Positions 60,572-64,000 of a stretch of 64,000 bases of DNA are shown here, one piece after another. Both the position numbers and the translations under genes were made by a program. Below the pieces are notes generated by a model, which did no database searches, had not been told where the DNA came from, and saw nothing but the letters and a program-made list of their open reading frames with translations. Source of the stretch: an uncultured Acetatifactor sp. (GTDB taxonomy: Bacteria > Bacillota > Clostridia > Lachnospirales > Lachnospiraceae). The stretch is from contig CAJUGL010000011.1 of assembly GCA_910586515.1 (NCBI GenBank), forward strand, positions 4,083 to 68,082, written 5' to 3'. Positions within the stretch are counted from its first letter, which is position 1. Each line of letters begins with the position of its first letter.

Positions 60572-62137
60572 TCATCGCTCTCCCTGAGACCAATATTCCA
60601 GGGACGGCCGGTAACAGGCCGCCTCCATCAGATGCTCTGTCCCTATGTACTCGGCTTCGTCCAAATCCGCAATTGTCCTGGCCACCCTCAGAATCCTGTG
60701 GTACGCTCTGGCGCTGAGCTGCAGGGAAGTATAAAGCCTCTCCATACAGCGCTGTTCCGCCTCCCTCAGCATGCAATAACATTCGATTGCGGAAGCTTCA
60801 ATATCTCCGTTAAACCGATAGCGTGTACCCTGAAATCTGTCCTTCTGTATTTGTCTGGCCTGCTCTACCCGACGGCGGATATCCGCGCTGCTCTCTCCTT
60901 TAGTCCCGTTCCTGAGACTGGCATATTCCACACTTTGCAGCTCTACGCATAAATCTATCCTGTCGAGAATGGGGCCGGAAACTTTTCCCATATATTTCCC
61001 GATCTGGGTCCTGGAACAGCGGCAGCGGTTCTTGTCGGGATAAAAGCCGCAGGGACAGGGATTCATGGCACAGACCAGCATAAAGTCGCTGGGATATGTC
61101 ACATTGCCCCCAACCCGGGAAATATGGACGCTCCTGTCCTCCAGCGGCTGACGCAGGGCATCCAGTGCGATCCTCTGGAATTCAGGCAGTTCGTCCAGAA
61201 AGAGCACCCCTCTATGGGCCAGAGAGATCATCCCCGGTCTTGGCACAATACTCCCCCCGATCAGCGCAGCCTGGGAAATCGTATGGTGCGGACTTCTGAA
61301 CGGCCGCTCCGTCACCAGCGCCTCCCCTTCTCCCATAAGTCCGGCCACACTGACCACGGAAGTCACTTCCAGACTTTCCTCCAGGGTAAGCGGCGGAAGA
61401 ATTCCGGGAATCCGTTTGGCAATCATTGATTTACCGGCTCCCGGAGGCCCTACCATCAACAAGTTATGAAAACCTGCCGCCGCAATCTCCGCCGCTCGTC
61501 TGGCCGATTCCTGTCCGGTTACCTCACCGAAATCCGGCCGCCCTCCGTTTTCCCGATCTCCTGCCCTCATAAACAAGGCGCCTGTGTCCACCGATACGGA
61601 GGAAAGCATGCTCTCCCGCTCCCCCGGGTCCGCCAAAAGGAAATGCAGGATATCCAAAATATTCCCCGCCTCCCAAACCCTCATGCCCGGAACCACCGCA
61701 GCCTCCCTGGCATTCACTCCGGGCACAATACATTGTCCGATACCGCCTGCAGCCGCAGCCTGTACTATAGGCAGCACGCCTCTGGCTTTCTTCAGCTCAC
61801 CGTTCAGCCCCAGTTCTCCCAGAAATAGTATTCCGTCCGCAGCTCCGCGGGGAATCATACCCATAGATTCCAATATCCCCACAGCAATGGGCAGATCGAA
61901 AGCCGTTCCCTCCTTTCTTCTGTCCGCCGGAGACAGATTAACGGTAACACGTCTTGGCGGCATGTTCAGGCCTACGTTTTTCAGGGCGACCGTCACCCTC
62001 TCTCTGGATTCCTTTACTTCCATGCCCAAGGACCCCACCATAAGGAAAGCCGGCAGTCCGTTGGCAATGTCCACCTCCACAGAGACAAGGTATGCCGAAA
62101 CACCCTGAAGCGCTCCGGAAAAAACAGTACTGTACAT
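60572..62137 (-). CDS. comM: Mg-chelatase-like AAA ATPase ComM (YifB)
   Basis: A 521-aa AAA+ helicase-like protein that promotes branch migration in natural transformation. The N-terminal Lon-protease-like domain (VSVEVDIANGLPAFLMVGS, then RVTVNLSPADRRKEG) is followed by the ATPase with Walker A MVGPPGAGKSM near residue 230 and the MAHRGVLFLDELPEF-type Walker B. Cys-rich CPCGFYPD is also typical. GGAGG stands 5 nt before the chosen ATG; the frame is open further upstream but shows no similarity. Confidence 0.94.
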   Translation of the reverse strand: MYSTVFSGALQGVSAYLVSVEVDIANGLPAFLMVGSLGMEVKESRERVTVALKNVGLNMPPRRVTVNLSPADRRKEGTAFDLPIAVGILESMGMIPRGAADGILFLGELGLNGELKKARGVLPIVQAAAAGGIGQCIVPGVNAREAAVVPGMRVWEAGNILDILHFLLADPGERESMLSSVSVDTGALFMRAGDRENGGRPDFGEVTGQESARRAAEIAAAGFHNLLMVGPPGAGKSMIAKRIPGILPPLTLEESLEVTSVVSVAGLMGEGEALVTERPFRSPHHTISQAALIGGSIVPRPGMISLAHRGVLFLDELPEFQRIALDALRQPLEDRSVHISRVGGNVTYPSDFMLVCAMNPCPCGFYPDKNRCRCSRTQIGKYMGKVSGPILDRIDLCVELQSVEYASLRNGTKGESSADIRRRVEQARQIQKDRFQGTRYRFNGDIEASAIECYCMLREAEQRCMERLYTSLQLSARAYHRILRVARTIADLDEAEYIGTEHLMEAACYRPSLEYWSQGER

Positions 62138-62313
62138 AAACACCTCCTGATTTGTTTTCGAATAATGTAGATTGAAATCTGCTGAAATTGCTGTGATACA
62201 CCGATGCACTGCTGCACGGAATCTCTGATCATAATGAAATGAAAAGATAAAGTCTGATCTTACATTACAGGAAACGGACACCGTCTCCTGACTGTCGTAA
62301 ATATAAATGAATC

Positions 62314-62335
62314 TTCGGGAAGGCCTTCTGCCGAA
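62314..62335 (-). terminator. Weak hairpin in the pilT-comM gap
   Basis: TTCGG (62314-62318) and CCGAA (62331-62335) enclose a GAAGGCCTTC palindrome. On the minus strand a T-rich but interrupted tract follows (ATTCATTTATATTT). It may end the pilT transcript. Nothing else is evident in the 252-nt gap 62138-62389; no clear comM promoter was found. Confidence 0.3.
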
Positions 62336-62389
62336 AAAAGACCTCCCCTGCAAATCTGCCCGGGCGGACTCTCCAAACTCCTGCAGAAA

Positions 62390-63448
62390 TCATCTGCCCG
62401 AGTCCAGCCCCTCCGCATCGCGCATATAACGCGCCGCCGTATTTCTGTCAATCCGCCCCTGGACGTACAGCCGCCTGAGAGCCTCGTCCATAGAGACCAT
62501 GCCTTCCTCCGCGCCGGCGTTCAGCACATCCCCCAGCTGAAGAATCCTGTCCGTGCGAATGTGACTGCGCACGGTCTGACTCGCCATCAGTACTTCAAAC
62601 GCCGCTGCGCGTCTGCCCTTGTCCGCAGGAATCAGCCGCTGCGATATCACCGCCTCCAACACATCCGCCAGTCTGGCCCGAACCCCTTCCTGTCTGTGGG
62701 GCGGAAACATTTCCACAAGAAGTTCCAGAGCGTTGACCGCGCCGCCGGCATGCAGTGCAGCCAATACCAAATGCCCTGTCTCCGCCGCAGTTATAGCCGC
62801 GCTGACACTTTCACAGTCCCTCAGTTCCCCCACCAACACTACATCCGGGTCTTCCCTGAGAACCGCCCGCAGCGCCTCCGCATAACTCCTGCTGTCCTGA
62901 CCGATCTCCCGTTGGTTGACCATGGCCCTTTTATGTTGATGAACATATTCAATGGGATCCTCCAACGTGATGACCAAGGCGGCCCTGTTCTCATTTATCC
63001 TGTTGACCAAAGCGGCCAGGGTAGCCGATCGTCCGCTTCCGGAAGGCCCCGTCACCAGCACCAGGCCGCTTTCCCGCTCATGCAGCGCCGTTACCGCTTC
63101 CGGCATGCCCAATTCTTCCGGAGAAGGCACCTCAGTATCCACCAAATGAAGCGCGAATGCCACGCTTCCCTTTTGCCTGTAGGCATTTGCCCGACACCTC
63201 CCGCAGCCCGGAACCGAAAAGGAAAAATCATACTCTCCCTTCTCCTCAAAGCTTTCTCTCTGGGCCTGAGACATAACATGAACCAGAATGTCCAATGCAT
63301 CCGAAGCTCTGACTCCGGGATAACTCATGGTGACAAGCTTCCCATTGACACGCATTCTGGGCGGCAGACCTGCAGCCAGATGTACATCGCTGGCTCCCGC
63401 CTCCCTGGCCGCGCACAATATTTCTTCTATACTAAAGTGAAAAGACAT
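62390..63448 (-). CDS. pilT: Divergent PilT-type retraction ATPase with altered Walker A
   Basis: A 352-aa GspE/PilT-family ATPase. Family blocks are recognisable: ASDVHLAAGLPPRMRVNG, the Asp-box ITLEDPIEYVH, Walker B EDPDVVLVGELRD, the His-box ETGHLVLAALHAGGAV and the C-terminal TVRSHIRTDRILQL. Departures are notable: Walker A reads GPSGSGRS, with Arg140 in place of the nearly invariant Lys; the His-box has HAGG where PilT has HTNS; and RDCES replaces RDLET. No other type IV pilus gene is in the window. The start has GGGAGGGGGG-like purines upstream and a strong promoter. Confidence 0.85.
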   Translation of the reverse strand: MSFHFSIEEILCAAREAGASDVHLAAGLPPRMRVNGKLVTMSYPGVRASDALDILVHVMSQAQRESFEEKGEYDFSFSVPGCGRCRANAYRQKGSVAFALHLVDTEVPSPEELGMPEAVTALHERESGLVLVTGPSGSGRSATLAALVNRINENRAALVITLEDPIEYVHQHKRAMVNQREIGQDSRSYAEALRAVLREDPDVVLVGELRDCESVSAAITAAETGHLVLAALHAGGAVNALELLVEMFPPHRQEGVRARLADVLEAVISQRLIPADKGRRAAAFEVLMASQTVRSHIRTDRILQLGDVLNAGAEEGMVSMDEALRRLYVQGRIDRNTAARYMRDAEGLDSGR

Positions 63449-63477
63449 CTTCCCTGCCCCCCTCCCGCTGTTCTTCC

Positions 63478-63506
63478 ATTATATAAAATTTACCGCTGTA
63501 TGGCAA
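63478..63506 (-). promoter_or_regulatory. Sigma-A-type promoter of pilT
   Basis: TTGCCA (63506..63501), a 17-nt spacer and a perfect TATAAT (63483..63478) lie about 30-60 nt before the pilT start, the best-matching promoter in this window. Confidence 0.78.
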
Positions 63507-63531
63507 TCAATATTTTAACTTTTTGCTTCAT

Positions 63532-64000
63532 TTAAGCTTGTCCTTTGATCAAAACCTTTTTTCCCTCAAATGCAAAGCCATATTTCCGAATACGATTACC
63601 AGGGAATCCCCTACTCTCCAAATCAGCCTGATACCGCTTTTCCTCAATCTGTTTCAGCGCAGCATCTGCAGTATCCTCCAAAGATTTTTCTTCTCCAGAA
63701 TCCTTGACCTTAAATTCTATAATAATTGCATTCCTACAGCAATTATTTATTATGGCATTGTCCGTTCCGTTCTTCGGCTCCATCATCACATCATACCTAC
63801 CGAAACCGCTTTCCCGGCTGGAGGTAATGATGTAGCGGTCTGCCAGCTCCACGGCCAGGCCCAGCACAAAGCCGTGGTAGAATCTCTCCGGCTGTGTCTC
63901 CATGGAGGGATTTCTTCCGCTGTCGAAATAGCTGAACGTGGCAATGGCTACACGGTTCATGTAGGCGTTCATGGACTTTACGTCATCCTGCAGCAACGCT
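63532..64000 (-). CDS. C-terminal part of an AAA-ATPase-like/PD-(D/E)XK nuclease domain protein
   Basis: The frame is open to the window edge, so the N-terminus is missing (155 residues seen). ERFYHGFVLGLAVEL, SRESGFGRYDVMM and IIIEFKV form the PD-(D/E)XK nuclease domain with Asp in GRYD and E-F-K as probable catalytic residues; KYGFAFEGKKVLIKG ends the protein. This is the C-terminal module of the common clostridial and Bacteroides 'AAA-ATPase-like' family (DUF1703), whose role is unknown. It is probably an independent unit, because pilT has its own promoter. Confidence 0.78.
   Translation of the reverse strand, partial: ALLQDDVKSMNAYMNRVAIATFSYFDSGRNPSMETQPERFYHGFVLGLAVELADRYIITSSRESGFGRYDVMMEPKNGTDNAIINNCCRNAIIIEFKVKDSGEEKSLEDTADAALKQIEEKRYQADLESRGFPGNRIRKYGFAFEGKKVLIKGQA

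Noticed and set aside
62138..62353. N-terminal extension of ComM by 72 codons
   Set aside because: No similarity to the family; GGAGG is located right before the ATG at 62137 and the N-terminus there matches ComM.

Overview
This 64 kb window is a chromosomal segment from a motile, spore-forming, low-to-mid GC Bacillota, most likely a Lachnospiraceae (Clostridia). The evidence is a Gram-positive-type flagellar superoperon with FliY instead of FliN, PolC, CodY, the sporulation pair YqfC/YqfD, a DacF-type D,D-carboxypeptidase and Shine-Dalgarno sites close to AGGAGG. Every gene I can support lies on the minus strand, so transcription runs from high to low coordinates. The genus is not resolved from sequence alone.

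Layout in transcription order. At 64.0-59.3 kb there is a 3' fragment of a PD-(D/E)XK nuclease-like protein, a divergent PilT-type ATPase, comM (yifB) and dprA, which form a DNA-uptake/processing group. At 59.1-53.2 kb, ispG and polC are translationally coupled. Then come tRNA-Glu(CTC) with its own promoter and terminator, topA, and codY. At 49.3-17.2 kb runs the flagellar superoperon: flgB flgC fliE fliF fliG fliH fliI fliJ motE-like fliK flgD TIGR02530-type flgE flbD motA motB fliL fliM fliY cheY fliO fliP fliQ fliR flhB flhA flhF flhG, a PilZ flagellar brake, cheC cheD, a small membrane protein, sigD (fliA), fapA, a 102-aa orphan, a SwrB-like/DUF6115 protein and an MltG-like fragment. It ends at a long hairpin near 17.1 kb. 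At 17.0-4.7 kb lie a pyrimidine-nucleoside phosphorylase, then yqfC yqfD phoH ybeY, a SpoVB/MOP-type flippase, a BofC-like membrane protein, two FAD-dependent oxidoreductases, a membrane-anchored orphan and a DacF-like carboxypeptidase with a perfect terminator. At 4.6-0.3 kb are a DUF4474 protein overlapping a metallophosphoesterase, an M28 aminopeptidase and a GH29 alpha-L-fucosidase. The window ends in the first 18 codons of another gene.

How the genes work together: CodY (nutrient sensing) sits directly upstream of the first flagellar gene. The superoperon encodes the basal body, export gate, switch, stator, hook and hook-length control, and its own sigma factor, while filament, cap and hook-junction genes lie elsewhere. 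CheC, CheD, FliY and CheY are here but CheA, CheW and CheB are not. At the place where those genes often sit there are instead two tandem palindromic repeats and a local promoter.

The least expected material is non-coding: (i) small palindromic elements flanked by 8-bp direct repeats that overlap the stop codons of dprA and of the 102-aa gene; (ii) a hairpin family with an invariant 8-nt loop at three distant sites; (iii) a SigD-type promoter before fliK; (iv) a 27-bp tandem repeat inside fliY. In the coding part, a PilT homologue has Arg in place of the Walker A Lys. I found no phage, CRISPR array, insertion sequence with transposase, or rRNA.
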